A DNA stretch of 64,000 nt from NCBI GenBank assembly GCA_963791905.1, contig CAWBTX010000004.1, forward strand, positions 62,001-126,000. The letters run 5' to 3'. Each line of letters starts with the position of its first letter. Position 1 is the first letter of the stretch. This document shows, piece by piece, positions 18,403 to 27,534 of this stretch. Source of the stretch: Gaiellasilicea sp963791905 (lineage in GTDB: Bacteria > Actinomycetota > Thermoleophilia > Gaiellales > Gaiellaceae). Made by a program: the position numbers and the translations under genes. The notes under the pieces are model-generated. The model made no database searches. It worked only from the letters and a program-made list of their open reading frames with translations, and had not been told where the DNA came from.

Positions 18403-18408
18403 TAGATT
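18403..18408 (+). promoter_or_regulatory. Putative leaderless -10 element (TAGATT)
   Basis: TAGATT lies 6 nt before ATG 18415 of the acyl-CoA dehydrogenase gene. Confidence 0.5.
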
Positions 18409-18414
18409 CGAGCG

Positions 18415-19599
18415 ATGAGCGCGACGCTGATCGGCTCCGGCCTCAGCTTCGACTTCACGGAGGAGCAGCAGCTGTTTCGCCAGACGCTGCGCGAGCTCGT
18501 GGATCGGGAGTTCTCGAAGGAGTACTGCCGCGAGACCGAGGCCAGCGCCGAGTTCCCGTGGGATCTCTGGCGCAAGCTGGGTGAGAACGGCCTCACCGGC
18601 GTCGGCGTCTCGGAGGAGTACGGCGGCCAGGGCGGCGGGATCATCGAGCAGGTCATCCTCGACGAGGAGCTCTCCCGGACGATGGCGGGCCTCTACTGGC
18701 TGCTCGGGATCACGCTCTTCGACGCGAAGACGATCGAGGCCCACGGGACCGACGAGCAGAAGCAGCGCTATCTGCCGGCCATCGCCGCGGGCGACCTGAT
18801 GTTCTCGATCTCGCTCACCGAGCCGGGCGGCGGGACCGACGTGCTCGGCGCGATGCAGACGAGGGGGAAGAAGGTCGACGGCGGGTGGATCATCACCGGG
18901 ACGAAGATCTGGTCGACGCTCGCCCATGCCGCCGATCGTCTCTTCCTCGTCGCCCGGACCGACGACGAGGTCGTGAAGCCGTCGCACGGGATCACGGTCT
19001 TCCTCGTCGACGCCAAGGCCGACGGGGTCACGGCGACGCCGATCCCGAAGCTCGGGATGCGGTCGCTCGGCAGCTGCGAAGTGCAGCTGGAGAACGTCTT
19101 CGTCGCCGACGAGGACGTGCTCGGAGAGGTCGGACGCGGCTGGGGCCTCCTGTCCGAGACCCTCAACTCAGAACGGATCATGAACGGCGCCAACTGCGCC
19201 GGAGCGCTCGAGGGCGTCCTCGAGGACATGGTCGCGTACGCGCGCGATCGGATCGTCTTCGGCAAGCCGCTCGGCCAGCTCCAGGCCGTCCAGCACATGA
19301 TCGCGGACACGTCGATCGGACTCGAGACGGCCCGGCTCCTCACCTATCGTGCTGCCTGGCTGCAGCAGCTCGGGCGCCCCTGCGGCATCGAGTCGACGAT
19401 GGCGAAGATCGTCGCATCGGAGGTCTGCTTCGCCGGTGCCGACCGCGGCATGCAGGTCCTCGGCGGCTACGGGTACGCGATGGAGTACGACATGCAGCGC
19501 TACTGGCGGGACATGCGGCTCTACCGAGTCGCTCCGATCAACAACGAGATGGGACGCAACTTCCTCGCCGAGAGCTTCGGCCTGCCGCGGTCGTTTTGA
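18415..19599 (+). CDS. Acyl-CoA dehydrogenase family protein
   Basis: 394-residue FAD flavoprotein. FTEEQQLFRQTLRELVDREF at the N-terminus, FSISLTEPGGGTDVLG for FAD/substrate binding, GTKIWSTLAHAADR, and the C-terminal helical domain with GGYGYAMEYDMQRYWRDMR. At the position where many family members have the catalytic YEGT, this one reads YRVAPINNEM. Probable alpha,beta-dehydrogenation of a CoA ester. First gene of an operon of up to seven overlapping or closely spaced genes. Confidence 0.92.
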   Translation: MSATLIGSGLSFDFTEEQQLFRQTLRELVDREFSKEYCRETEASAEFPWDLWRKLGENGLTGVGVSEEYGGQGGGIIEQVILDEELSRTMAGLYWLLGITLFDAKTIEAHGTDEQKQRYLPAIAAGDLMFSISLTEPGGGTDVLGAMQTRGKKVDGGWIITGTKIWSTLAHAADRLFLVARTDDEVVKPSHGITVFLVDAKADGVTATPIPKLGMRSLGSCEVQLENVFVADEDVLGEVGRGWGLLSETLNSERIMNGANCAGALEGVLEDMVAYARDRIVFGKPLGQLQAVQHMIADTSIGLETARLLTYRAAWLQQLGRPCGIESTMAKIVASEVCFAGADRGMQVLGGYGYAMEYDMQRYWRDMRLYRVAPINNEMGRNFLAESFGLPRSF

Positions 19600-20483
19600 G
19601 CCTCGGCGTCCACATCTCCTGCGGCTTCATGACCGAGCGGGAGGTGATCGAGCTCGTGCCCGCCGCCGAGGAGCTCGGCTTCGCCGGCGTCACGTTCCCG
19701 GACCACCTCTTCCTGCGGCAGGAGCTCGGCGGCCGGTACCCGCACTCGCCGGACGGGAAGCCCCCCTTCAGCCCGGAGACGCCGTGGCCGGACGCGCTCG
19801 GCCTGATCGGCGCTCTCGGCATGCTCACCTCGTCGCTTCGCTTCATGACCAGCATTCTCATCCTCCCGCTCCGTCATCCGGTGATCCTGGCGAAGGCCGC
19901 CGCGACGGCCGCGCGCCTCACCGACGGACGGCTGACCCTCGGGGTCGGAGCGGGCTGGATGCGCGAGGAATTCGAGGTCGTCGGGGCCGAGTTCGAGCGT
20001 CGGGGGGCGCGGATGAACGAGGCGATCGCCGTGCTGCGAACGCTGTGGAAGCAAGGCCCCGTCGAGCACCGTGGGACGTACTTCGCCTTCGAACCGCTCC
20101 TGATGGAGCCCGTGCCGCCGACGATCCCGATCGCCGTCGGAGGAGCGTCCGACGCGGCGCTGCGACGCACGGCCCGGCTCGGCGACGGGTACATCATGCC
20201 GACCCAGCCGCTCGCCGACGTGCCGCCGACCCTCGACCGGCTGAGCGCCGCGCTCGCGGCCGAGGGGCGCGACGACGACAGCCTCGAGGTGTTCGTCCCG
20301 TGCCTCGGCGCCCCGGCCGAGGAGATCCTGTCCGTCCTCGACGAGCGGGTCGACAACGTGATCGTGATGCCCTGGCCGCATCCCGGAAAGGAGGCGACGT
20401 CCGTGTCCGAGAAGCTCGAGCACCTCCGGCGCTACGCCGAGGGAACGCTTGCCGAGCTGCAGGCGCAGGCGGTAGCACGGTGA
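19596..20483 (+). CDS. LLM-class flavin-dependent oxidoreductase (F420-type)
   Basis: 295 residues. GVHISCGF strand, LGFAGVTFPDHLFL, TSILILPLRHPVILAKAAAT and GAGWMREEFE are typical of F420-dependent LLM enzymes. The start is TTG 19596, whose TGA is the stop of the acyl-CoA dehydrogenase (TTGA overlap); any other in-frame start would remove the first strand. Expected hydride transfer or monooxygenation; substrate unknown. Confidence 0.88.
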   Translation: MSLGVHISCGFMTEREVIELVPAAEELGFAGVTFPDHLFLRQELGGRYPHSPDGKPPFSPETPWPDALGLIGALGMLTSSLRFMTSILILPLRHPVILAKAAATAARLTDGRLTLGVGAGWMREEFEVVGAEFERRGARMNEAIAVLRTLWKQGPVEHRGTYFAFEPLLMEPVPPTIPIAVGGASDAALRRTARLGDGYIMPTQPLADVPPTLDRLSAALAAEGRDDDSLEVFVPCLGAPAEEILSVLDERVDNVIVMPWPHPGKEATSVSEKLEHLRRYAEGTLAELQAQAVAR

Positions 20484-21832
20484 GCACCACCGAGACCGCG
20501 ATTCCGGGCGGCGTGGCCCTCCACGCCGAGGCCGAGCGCAGATACCGCGAGCGGACGCCGCGCTCGCTCGAGCTGCTCGAGAGGATGCGGGAGCTCGTCC
20601 CGAGCGGGCACACGGGAGGCATGTGGTACCAGCTGCCGTACCCGATCCTGCTGGAGCGCGGGAAGGGGTCGCGGGTCTGGGACGTCGACGGCAACGAGTA
20701 CCACGACTTCCGGATCGGCGACTGGGTGCTGATCCACGGCCACTGCAACGACGTGATCCGCGACGCGATCGTCGCGCAGCTCGACAAGGCGGTGCAGTTC
20801 GGCTCGCCGGAGTGGGATCTCGGCTACCGGATGGCGTCGCTGCTCGTCGAGCGGATGCCCTCGTTCGAGAAGGTCCGCTTCGCGGTGACGGGCACCGACG
20901 TCAACCAGATCGCGTTGCGCCTGGCGCGCACGTACACGGGTCGCCAGAAGATCGCGAAGATGTCGGCCGGGTACCACGGCGTCGCCGATCACCTGCTGAT
21001 CGCGAACGGGATCAGCTACGACCCGAATCCCGTGCCGGCCGGTGTGCTCCGCTCCGCCGTCGACGAGGTCGTCGTGCTGCCCTTCAACGACCCCGACGGC
21101 GCCGAGGAGGCGATCGAGGCGGCGCACGGAGACCTCGCCGCCGTGCTCGTCGAGCCGATCATGGGGGTCGCCGGGATGATTCCCGCGACGAAGGAGTTCC
21201 TCCAGCGCCTGCGCGACGTGACGTCGAGGCACGAGATCGTCCTTATCTACGACGAGGTCGTCACCTTTCCGGTTGCGTACGGCGGCGCCCAGGCCCACTA
21301 CGGCGTCCTGCCCGACCTGACGACGCTCAGCAAGTCGATCGGCGGCGGCCTTCCCCTCGGTGCGGTCGGCGGCCGTGCCGAGATCATGAACCTGCTCGAG
21401 CCGAAGCTGAACGAGTGGAAGGCGCCGGTGGTCGCGGCCTCGACGTTCGGCGGCAACCAGGCCGCGCTGGCGGCGGGCATCGCTTGCCTCGAGCTGCTGA
21501 CGCCGGCGGAGCACAAGCGGGTCCAGGCGCTGGGCGAGCGGGCTCGCAACGGCATCGACGAGCTCGGCCGCAAGCACGGCCTGCCGCTGCACTCGTCCGG
21601 GTTCGGGCATCTCTTCGCAATCCACTGGGCGCCCGAGCAGGTGACGGATTACGCCACGCTGCTCCGGGACGACCGCAGCACGATCAACAACATCACGCTG
21701 GCGCTGAACAACGAGGGCTACTACCTCTTCTCGTTCGGCTCCTTCCTGCTCTCGACGGCCGTGGACGAGGAGCAGATCGACCGCTTCCTCGGGGCCCTGG
21801 AGGTCGCGCTGGAGGCGGTGGAGCTCACATGA
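20480..21832 (+). CDS. Class III aminotransferase (glutamate-1-semialdehyde aminomutase-like)
   Basis: 450 residues, fold type I PLP enzyme. GKGSRVWDVDGNEYHDF at the N-terminus, LIYDEVVTFPVAYGG with the PLP-binding Asp, and TTLSKSIGGGLPLGAVGG with the Schiff-base Lys. GTG 20480 overlaps the LLM stop. It sits in a catabolic operon without haem genes, so it is more likely an omega-transaminase or amine mutase acting on a pathway intermediate than HemL (inference). Confidence 0.9.
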   Translation: MSTTETAIPGGVALHAEAERRYRERTPRSLELLERMRELVPSGHTGGMWYQLPYPILLERGKGSRVWDVDGNEYHDFRIGDWVLIHGHCNDVIRDAIVAQLDKAVQFGSPEWDLGYRMASLLVERMPSFEKVRFAVTGTDVNQIALRLARTYTGRQKIAKMSAGYHGVADHLLIANGISYDPNPVPAGVLRSAVDEVVVLPFNDPDGAEEAIEAAHGDLAAVLVEPIMGVAGMIPATKEFLQRLRDVTSRHEIVLIYDEVVTFPVAYGGAQAHYGVLPDLTTLSKSIGGGLPLGAVGGRAEIMNLLEPKLNEWKAPVVAASTFGGNQAALAAGIACLELLTPAEHKRVQALGERARNGIDELGRKHGLPLHSSGFGHLFAIHWAPEQVTDYATLLRDDRSTINNITLALNNEGYYLFSFGSFLLSTAVDEEQIDRFLGALEVALEAVELT

Positions 21833-22038
21833 CCGAGCTTCGGATCCGAGTCGACGAGGAGCTCTGCGCCGCTTCCGCGATGTGCAAGCGGCTCGCGCCT
21901 CAGGTGTTCGACCTTCCGGACGACGCGGATACCGCGGTCGTGCTGCAGCCGACGGTCACCGACCCGGAGGTGATCGTGCTCGTCGAGGAAGCCGAGGGTG
22001 CGTGCCCGACCCTCGCGATCGTCGTCGACCGCTCGTAG
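21829..22038 (+). CDS. Small ferredoxin (3Fe-4S/4Fe-4S type, P450 partner class)
   Basis: 69 residues. The CAASAMC cysteine pair and the late ACPT Cys-Pro match the three-cysteine ferredoxins that feed actinobacterial P450s. ATG 21829 overlaps the aminotransferase stop (ATGA). It is the only such ferredoxin in the window, while at least four P450 genes are present, so it may serve all of them. No ferredoxin reductase is visible. Confidence 0.9.
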   Translation: MTELRIRVDEELCAASAMCKRLAPQVFDLPDDADTAVVLQPTVTDPEVIVLVEEAEGACPTLAIVVDRS

Positions 22039-22052
22039 CGCCGCCGGCCCCG

Positions 22053-22859
22053 ATGCGGATCGGCGCGACCACGCTCGGCTACGTCCATCACCGCCCGACG
22101 ATCGATGAGGCGCTCGAGTGCATCGCCGACGCCGGGTACAGGCTCATCGACGTGTCGCCGACGCAGCCCCACTTCTCCCTTCCCGGCGCGGGCAGCTACG
22201 AGCGACGGCAGCTCCGCCGCCGGCTCGAACGGCTCGGGCTCGAGTGCGTGAGCATCAGCCCGACGGAGCTGAACCTCGTCAGCACGAATCTCGAGTACGC
22301 CGAGCTCTCCCGGCGCCATCTGGAGCTCTCGCTGGAGCTGGCACACGATCTGGGCGCCGGGTTCGTCGTCTTCGCTCCCGGTCGCCTGTTCGTCCTCAAT
22401 CCGGCTCCGGTCGAGGACGCGCTCGACGCGCTCGTCCGGCAGCTCCACGCGCTCTTGCCGGCCGCCGAGCGACTTGGCGTCGTGCTAGCGGTCGAGACGG
22501 TGCCGTTCGGGTTCATGCAGACGGGCGCCGAGGTCGCGGCGGTCGTCGACGCGGTCGGCAGCCCCTGGCTCGGCGCGACCTACGACGCCGCGAACACGCT
22601 GGCCACGGAGTCGCCGGAGGATGGGCTGCGCGCGCTCGGCGACCGCCTCCGCGTGATGCATGTGAGCGGCGCCTGGCGCGACCGCTGGGCCCATTCGCGG
22701 GTCGGCGCGTGCGACGTCGACTTCGCCGCCTGCGCGCGTGTCCTCGGAGAGCTCGGCTTCTCCGGGCCGACGGTCTACGAGCTCGTGGACGGGAGCGATC
22801 CCGACGACGGCTATCGCCAGGACCTCGAACTCCTGAGTGGTTGGGGCTGGACGACGTGA
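22053..22859 (+). CDS. Sugar phosphate isomerase/epimerase-like TIM-barrel protein
   Basis: 268 residues with the AP-endonuclease-2/xylose-isomerase-like TIM barrel: GATTLGYVHHRPTIDEALE, AGYRLIDVSP, VLAVETVPFGF with a metal-type Glu, TYDAANTLA, VMHVSG and YELVDGSDPD. The regular spacing of acidic and His residues suggests a divalent-metal site. In catabolic operons this fold often acts as isomerase, epimerase or dehydratase on polyols. 14 nt after the ferredoxin gene and overlapped by the next LLM. Confidence 0.85.
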   Translation: MRIGATTLGYVHHRPTIDEALECIADAGYRLIDVSPTQPHFSLPGAGSYERRQLRRRLERLGLECVSISPTELNLVSTNLEYAELSRRHLELSLELAHDLGAGFVVFAPGRLFVLNPAPVEDALDALVRQLHALLPAAERLGVVLAVETVPFGFMQTGAEVAAVVDAVGSPWLGATYDAANTLATESPEDGLRALGDRLRVMHVSGAWRDRWAHSRVGACDVDFAACARVLGELGFSGPTVYELVDGSDPDDGYRQDLELLSGWGWTT

Positions 22860-23830
22860 CGCTGACGGTCGGTGTCAATTCCTGGAGCATGCAGTCGACC
22901 TACATGCGCCCCCGGACCCACCGCGAGCTCTACCGGGAGACGCTGCGCGAGGCACAGTTCGCGGAGTCACTGGGCTTCGAGTCGTTCTTCATGGGCGAGC
23001 ACCACTTCGCCTACGACGGCTACAGCCCGTCGCTGCTCGTCGCCGCCTCCCGACTCCTGGCCGGCACGAGCGAGCTGAAGGTCGGGACCGGGATCCTGAT
23101 CCTCCCGCTGCACGACCCCGAACGGCTCGCCGAAGGCAGCGCCGCGATCAACTCGTTCGCTCCCGGGCGCTTCCGCCTCGGGGTCGCCGGCGGCTGGCGC
23201 GAGGTCGAATACCTCGCCTCCGGCCTCGAGCTCGCCGACCGGCCCCGGCTCCTCGAGGAGTACCTCGCCGCGCTGGTCGACGGCGAGTACGCCGAGCGGT
23301 TCGGCCAGACGGAGATCTTCGTCGGCGGCGCCGGACCCTCGGTGCTGCGGCGGGCCGGCCGGTTCGGTCTGTCGCTCATCCTCGCCTACGCCGGTCCGCA
23401 GGAGGCCGCCGAGAGGCAGACCGTCTGGCGGCAGCACCTGCGGGAGAACCCGCGGCAGGAGCCGAGGCTCGCGAGCATCCGCGACGTCTGGGTCGACCGT
23501 GACGAGCGGAAGCTCGAGTGGATCCGCGGCCGCATGCGGGAGATGTGGCGCTTCTACGGCCGGTTCGACGACGCGAAGGTCAAGGAGCACCACGTTCCGG
23601 GCGAGACGCCCTCCGAGGACGTAGACGCAAACATCCCGTCGATGATGCGCTACGGGACGCTCGGCGACCCGGAGCAGGTGCTCGCGGAGCTGTCGGAGAT
23701 CGTGAGGACCGGGGTCGACGAGCTCGTGCTCCGCGTCCGGTTCGACGGGATCGAGCCGCGCGAGGTGGAGAAGTGCCTGCGGCTACTCGCGGACGAGGTC
23801 GTCCCCGAGCTGCGCAAGGTGGCAGCGTGA
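22856..23830 (+). CDS. LLM-class flavin-dependent oxidoreductase (luciferase-like)
   Basis: 324 residues. It carries MGEHHFAYDGYSPSLLVAA with the luciferase-type EHHF segment and GTGILILPLHDPERLAEG, closely matching the LLM at 4273. GTG 22856 overlaps the isomerase stop. As at 4273, it is followed through a GTGA overlap by a short diverged LLM-like gene, so the pair arrangement occurs twice. Flavin-dependent oxygenase or F420 enzyme of unknown substrate. Confidence 0.9.
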   Translation: MTLTVGVNSWSMQSTYMRPRTHRELYRETLREAQFAESLGFESFFMGEHHFAYDGYSPSLLVAASRLLAGTSELKVGTGILILPLHDPERLAEGSAAINSFAPGRFRLGVAGGWREVEYLASGLELADRPRLLEEYLAALVDGEYAERFGQTEIFVGGAGPSVLRRAGRFGLSLILAYAGPQEAAERQTVWRQHLRENPRQEPRLASIRDVWVDRDERKLEWIRGRMREMWRFYGRFDDAKVKEHHVPGETPSEDVDANIPSMMRYGTLGDPEQVLAELSEIVRTGVDELVLRVRFDGIEPREVEKCLRLLADEVVPELRKVAA

Positions 23831-24650
23831 GTGGGCTGCGGTTGTCGCTCGCGCGCCCGGGCGCGCCCACGGCGGAGCTGCTCGAGCTCGCAACACTCGC
23901 CGACCACTGGAACATCGCTGGGCTCTGGATCGGCGATCCCCGCGGCGCCGCCCCGAACGCGGCCGACAGCTACGTGACGGCGGCCGCCGGTGCGGTCTCG
24001 GCGGCGACCGTGGATCTCAGGCTCGGGCTCTTCCTGATGGCTCCGGACGGAGAAACAGGTCGTCCGACTGGCCGAGGACGTCGCCGTCGTGGATCAGGCC
24101 TCGGGCGGCCGGGTCGAGCTCGCACTCGTGCCGCCCGGCCGAGAACCGGGATGAGTGGCTTGAACGCGCCGCCCGGATGCTGCGCGCGTGGAACGCGTGG
24201 GAGGTTCCCGGCAGCGACGAGGTCGTGCCGGTCATCCCAGGGCCGGCGCAGCCGATGGTCCCGCGCCTGGTCGTCGGCGACGACGAGGCCGCTGCAGCGC
24301 TCGGCGCGGGACAGGTCCGCTTCGGCGAGGCCGCCGATGACCCGGACGCGCTCGTGCCGCGGCGGACGCTCCTCGCGCTCGACCTCGCACTCGGCGACGG
24401 CGGGGTGACCGGATGGCTCGCCGAGGGTCCTCTCGAGCGCGTGCTCGACCTGCGCGAACGTGCTCGCGCGGCCCGTGCGCAGGAGATCGTGCTCATACTC
24501 GACGCGGCGCTGACGGAGGCGGACGTCAAGGCTCTCGCCACGGTCGTCGTGCCGGGGATTCGAGCTGCCGACCGTGACGTCCGCGCGATCGCGACGGACG
24601 CCTGGACGTGGCTGACGGAGAAGACCGACCTCCACTCCGCGCCGGCGTGA
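23827..24650 (+). pseudogene. Short diverged LLM-family protein, two apparent frameshifts
   Basis: GTG 23827 overlaps the preceding LLM stop. Coding sense runs through three frames: LADHWNIAGLWIGDPRG and LRLGLFLMAPDGE, then QVVRLAEDVAVVDQASGGR, then DEWLERAARMLRAWNAW to the stop at 24650. The switches fall in A-rich 24053-24055 and in GGG 24148-24150. Corrected, it would be about 273 residues, like the diverged partner at 5220. The EHHF segment is absent. Consensus error or decay cannot be told apart here. Confidence 0.65.
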
Positions 24651-24653
24651 CGA

Positions 24654-25472
24654 TCAGACGTCCGCCGGCGCGCTCTCGCCCCAGGTCGCGATCGTCGCCC
24701 CGCCGTCGACCGGGATCACCGCACCCGTCACGTACGCACCAGCCTGCGCGGTGAGGTAGACGAGCGCGCCCGCGACGTCGTCCGCCTCCGCGAGGCGGCC
24801 GAGCGGCGTCGCGGCGAGCAGGCGCGGCTCCGCGGAGTCGAGGAGCTCTGCGGTCATCTTCGTCCGGATCGGGCCGGGAGCGATGCAGTTCACCGTGATC
24901 CCCCGGCCGCCGAGCCGCTGCGCGAGCACGCGCGTGAGGTGGTGCGTCGCGGCCTTCGCCGCGGAGTACGCGAAGTTGTCGAACGTCCCGACGGCGTGGC
25001 CGTCGACGGAGCCGATGTTCACGATCCGGGCGGGATCGTTCCGCCGCGCCCCCGCCTCCAGGAGCTGCACGGTCGCCTGGACGAGCTGAAAGCCGGCGGC
25101 GACGTCGAGGTTCAGAACCTTCGTCCACGCGGCTGCCGGATACTCCGCGAACGGCGCGCCCCAGGTGACGCCCGCGTTGTTGACGAGAATGTGCAGTGCG
25201 TCGAGGCGCGCGTCGAGCTCCTGCGCGAGCGCTGCGATCCCGGCCTCGGTCGAGAGGTCAGCCACGATCGCCTCGCACGAGCCTCGTTCGGAGAGCAGTC
25301 GGCGCGCTTCCTCCGCCGCGTCCTGCCTCCGCGTCGTGATCAGCACGGCAGCTCCGTGGTCGAGCAGCGCCTCGGCGCAGATGCGTCCCACGCCGCGGGC
25401 GCCCCCCGTGACGAGGGCGGTCTTGCCGGCGAGGGTGAAGAGCCCGCGGTCGCCGCCGGCGGGGGCGGTCAT
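24654..25472 (-). CDS. SDR-family oxidoreductase
   Basis: 272-residue classical SDR: TGGARGVG cofactor motif, NNAGVTWG, catalytic Ser in IVNIGSVDGHA and YSAAK, ending VTGAVIPVDGGATIATW. ATG 25472 overlaps the acyl-CoA ligase stop by ATGA, so the ligase and SDR form a leftward operon. Suits oxidation of a hydroxyacyl-CoA produced after CoA activation. Confidence 0.92.
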   Translation of the reverse strand: MTAPAGGDRGLFTLAGKTALVTGGARGVGRICAEALLDHGAAVLITTRRQDAAEEARRLLSERGSCEAIVADLSTEAGIAALAQELDARLDALHILVNNAGVTWGAPFAEYPAAAWTKVLNLDVAAGFQLVQATVQLLEAGARRNDPARIVNIGSVDGHAVGTFDNFAYSAAKAATHHLTRVLAQRLGGRGITVNCIAPGPIRTKMTAELLDSAEPRLLAATPLGRLAEADDVAGALVYLTAQAGAYVTGAVIPVDGGATIATWGESAPADV

Positions 25473-27082
25473 TGTAGGCCGAGCTCCGTTGCTAGCTGGT
25501 CGCGCAGGCGGAACTTCTGCACCTTGGTCGCCGACATCGGCCACTCGTCCACGAAGCGGACGTGCCGCGGGACCTTGAAACCCGCGATCGCGCCCCTGCA
25601 GTACGCGACCACGTCCTCCTCCGTCAGCGACTCCCCGGGGACGAGCTCGACGAACGCGGCCGGGATCTCGAGCAGTCGTGGATCGGGGAGGCCGACGACC
25701 TGGGCGAGCTTGATCGCCGGGTGAGTGGCGAGGAACGACTCGATCTCGATCGCGGCGACGTTCTCGCCCCCGACCTTGAGCATGTCCTTCAGCCGCCCGT
25801 GGAACCAGATTCGCTCGTCCTCGTCGATCGAGCACAGATCGCCGGTGTGGAAGAACCCCTCATCGTCGACGACGCCGCGGGTCTGCTCGGGGTTTCCGTA
25901 GTACCCGTCGAACATGCTCGGCCCGCGGCCGAGGAGCTCGCCGCGCTCACCGGGTGGAAGCTCGGCGCCGGTGTTCGGATCGACGACGCGGAGCTCGAAC
26001 CCGGGCAGCGGCCGGCCGCATGTGCGGACGCGCGCCTCGAGCGGGTCGTCGAGCTCCGTGAAGACGAGGGTCCCGCAGAGCTCCGTGATCCCGTACGCGC
26101 TCATCAGCACGGCCGGCTCGAACGCCTCCTGAACCTGCCGCTGGACGTCTTCCGGCGCGACGTTGACGACGACGCGGGCGTGTGAGAGGTCGCGCTCGCG
26201 GAACTGCGGGTGGTGCATGAGGGTCAGCGTGATCGTCGGGAAGAGCGGATAGAGGACCGTCGCGCGCTCGTACTCGATCAGATCGAACGCGGCGTGGGGG
26301 TCGAAGCGCGGCATGCTGATGAACGTGGCGCCGGCGACGAAGACGCCGGTCATCAGCATCAGCGCGCCGGCGTGGAACATCGGCAGGGGATCCCACCAGC
26401 GATCCTCCGCCGGGATCGCGAAGCGTTCGGCGATCCCGTGTGCGTCCAGGGCGATCGCGCGGTGGGAGAGCATGCACCCCTTCGGATGCGCCGTCGTGCC
26501 GGACGTGTAGAGCAGGAGGGCGGTGTCGGCCGGGTCCGCCGGCTCGGTGGGTACGGCATGCGCCTCGGCCGCGCCGCGCAGCGTCTCGCCGTCCACGAAG
26601 CCGGGGGCGGAGCGTGGCCCGAGGAGCGCGACCGCGCGGAGGAACGGCGCGTCCGGGAGCTCGAGGCTCAGGGGGTCCGTCGCGTCCTCTAGGCCGGGAA
26701 GTGCCTCGCAGAGGAGCGTCTTGAAGTTGACGTGCTCGTCGATCACGTCCGTCGTCACGAGCGCGGAGAGCTCGGCATCGGTGACGACGTGCCGGAGCTC
26801 CCGCGCCTTGAAGCGGGTGTTGATCGGGACCACGGTGGCGCCGAGCAACGCGGCACCGACCAGGAGCTCGACGATCTCCGGCGCGTTCGGCATCAGGATT
26901 CCGACGCGCCCGCCGCGGCGGACGCCGAGCGCCTGGAGCTCCCGAGCTCGCCATTCGGCGTTCGCCAGCAGCTGCGCGTAGGTCAGCCTCGCGTCCGGGA
27001 AGACGAGCGCGTCCCGGTCGGGGAACCGCGCCGCGGCATCCTGCACGATCCCGGCGTAGGTGTCGATCCCGGTCGCGCTCAT
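25469..27082 (-). CDS. Acyl-CoA ligase (AMP-dependent synthetase)
   Basis: 537-residue ANL-superfamily enzyme. P-loop LLYTSGTTAHPKGC, the YGITELCG acyl-binding/adenylation segment, FFHTGDLCSIDEDERIWFHG, and C-terminal PMSATKVQKFRLR with the catalytic Lys. It would activate a carboxylic acid as adenylate then CoA thioester, providing entry to the beta-oxidation genes elsewhere in the window. Transcribed divergently from the cupin gene with a 26-nt gap. Confidence 0.93.
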   Translation of the reverse strand: MSATGIDTYAGIVQDAAARFPDRDALVFPDARLTYAQLLANAEWRARELQALGVRRGGRVGILMPNAPEIVELLVGAALLGATVVPINTRFKARELRHVVTDAELSALVTTDVIDEHVNFKTLLCEALPGLEDATDPLSLELPDAPFLRAVALLGPRSAPGFVDGETLRGAAEAHAVPTEPADPADTALLLYTSGTTAHPKGCMLSHRAIALDAHGIAERFAIPAEDRWWDPLPMFHAGALMLMTGVFVAGATFISMPRFDPHAAFDLIEYERATVLYPLFPTITLTLMHHPQFRERDLSHARVVVNVAPEDVQRQVQEAFEPAVLMSAYGITELCGTLVFTELDDPLEARVRTCGRPLPGFELRVVDPNTGAELPPGERGELLGRGPSMFDGYYGNPEQTRGVVDDEGFFHTGDLCSIDEDERIWFHGRLKDMLKVGGENVAAIEIESFLATHPAIKLAQVVGLPDPRLLEIPAAFVELVPGESLTEEDVVAYCRGAIAGFKVPRHVRFVDEWPMSATKVQKFRLRDQLATELGLQ

Positions 27083-27096
27083 GCGCCCGTACCTTC

Positions 27097-27102
27097 TAGG
27101 AT
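27097..27102 (+). promoter_or_regulatory. Putative leaderless -10 element (TAGGAT)
   Basis: TAGGAT lies 6 nt before ATG 27109 of the cupin gene, inside the 26-nt gap between divergent start codons. Confidence 0.5.
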
Positions 27103-27108
27103 CGGCCG

Positions 27109-27534
27109 ATGGAAGCGCGGCGGCAGGAGCTCCGGATCGTCGCGCCCGAGGCGGTCGAGGAGCGTGTCCCGACGCAGCTGTCGCAGCAGCGGTGGGTCGG
27201 CACGCCGCCGGATGTCCGCCGCGTCAGCGAGGCGCTCGGCACGGACGACGTCCACGTCAACGCGGTGTATCTCGAGCCAGGAGTCCGCTCCCGGCCGCAC
27301 ACGCACCGCTTCGACCAGATCCTGCTCTACGTCAGCGGCGCGGGCGTCGTCGCGGTCGCGGGCGGCGAGGACGAGCGGGTGGAGGAGGGTGAGTTCGTGT
27401 TGCTTCCCGCCGGTGTGGTGCACATGCACGGCGCGACCGGCGAGGGCCCCGCGTGTCACATCTCGCTGATGCGCGAGGTCGACATGGACTTCAACTGTCC
27501 GACCCCCGACAGCTGGGCTCAATGGCGGACCTGA
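27109..27534 (+). CDS. Cupin-domain protein
   Basis: 141-residue single cupin. Metal-binding motif 1 is RPHTHRFDQILLY and motif 2 includes LLPAGVVHMHGA, the usual His/Glu-type site of small cupins. ATG 27109 with a leaderless -10. Overlaps the start of an NTF2-like gene by 13 nt. Small cupins act as isomerases, dioxygenases or ligand sensors; not resolvable here. Confidence 0.88.
   Translation: MEARRQELRIVAPEAVEERVPTQLSQQRWVGTPPDVRRVSEALGTDDVHVNAVYLEPGVRSRPHTHRFDQILLYVSGAGVVAVAGGEDERVEEGEFVLLPAGVVHMHGATGEGPACHISLMREVDMDFNCPTPDSWAQWRT

Noticed and set aside
20480..21832. Considered calling the aminotransferase HemL.
   Set aside because: The fold matches, but no haem genes are near, and it is embedded between an LLM and a ferredoxin in a catabolic operon.
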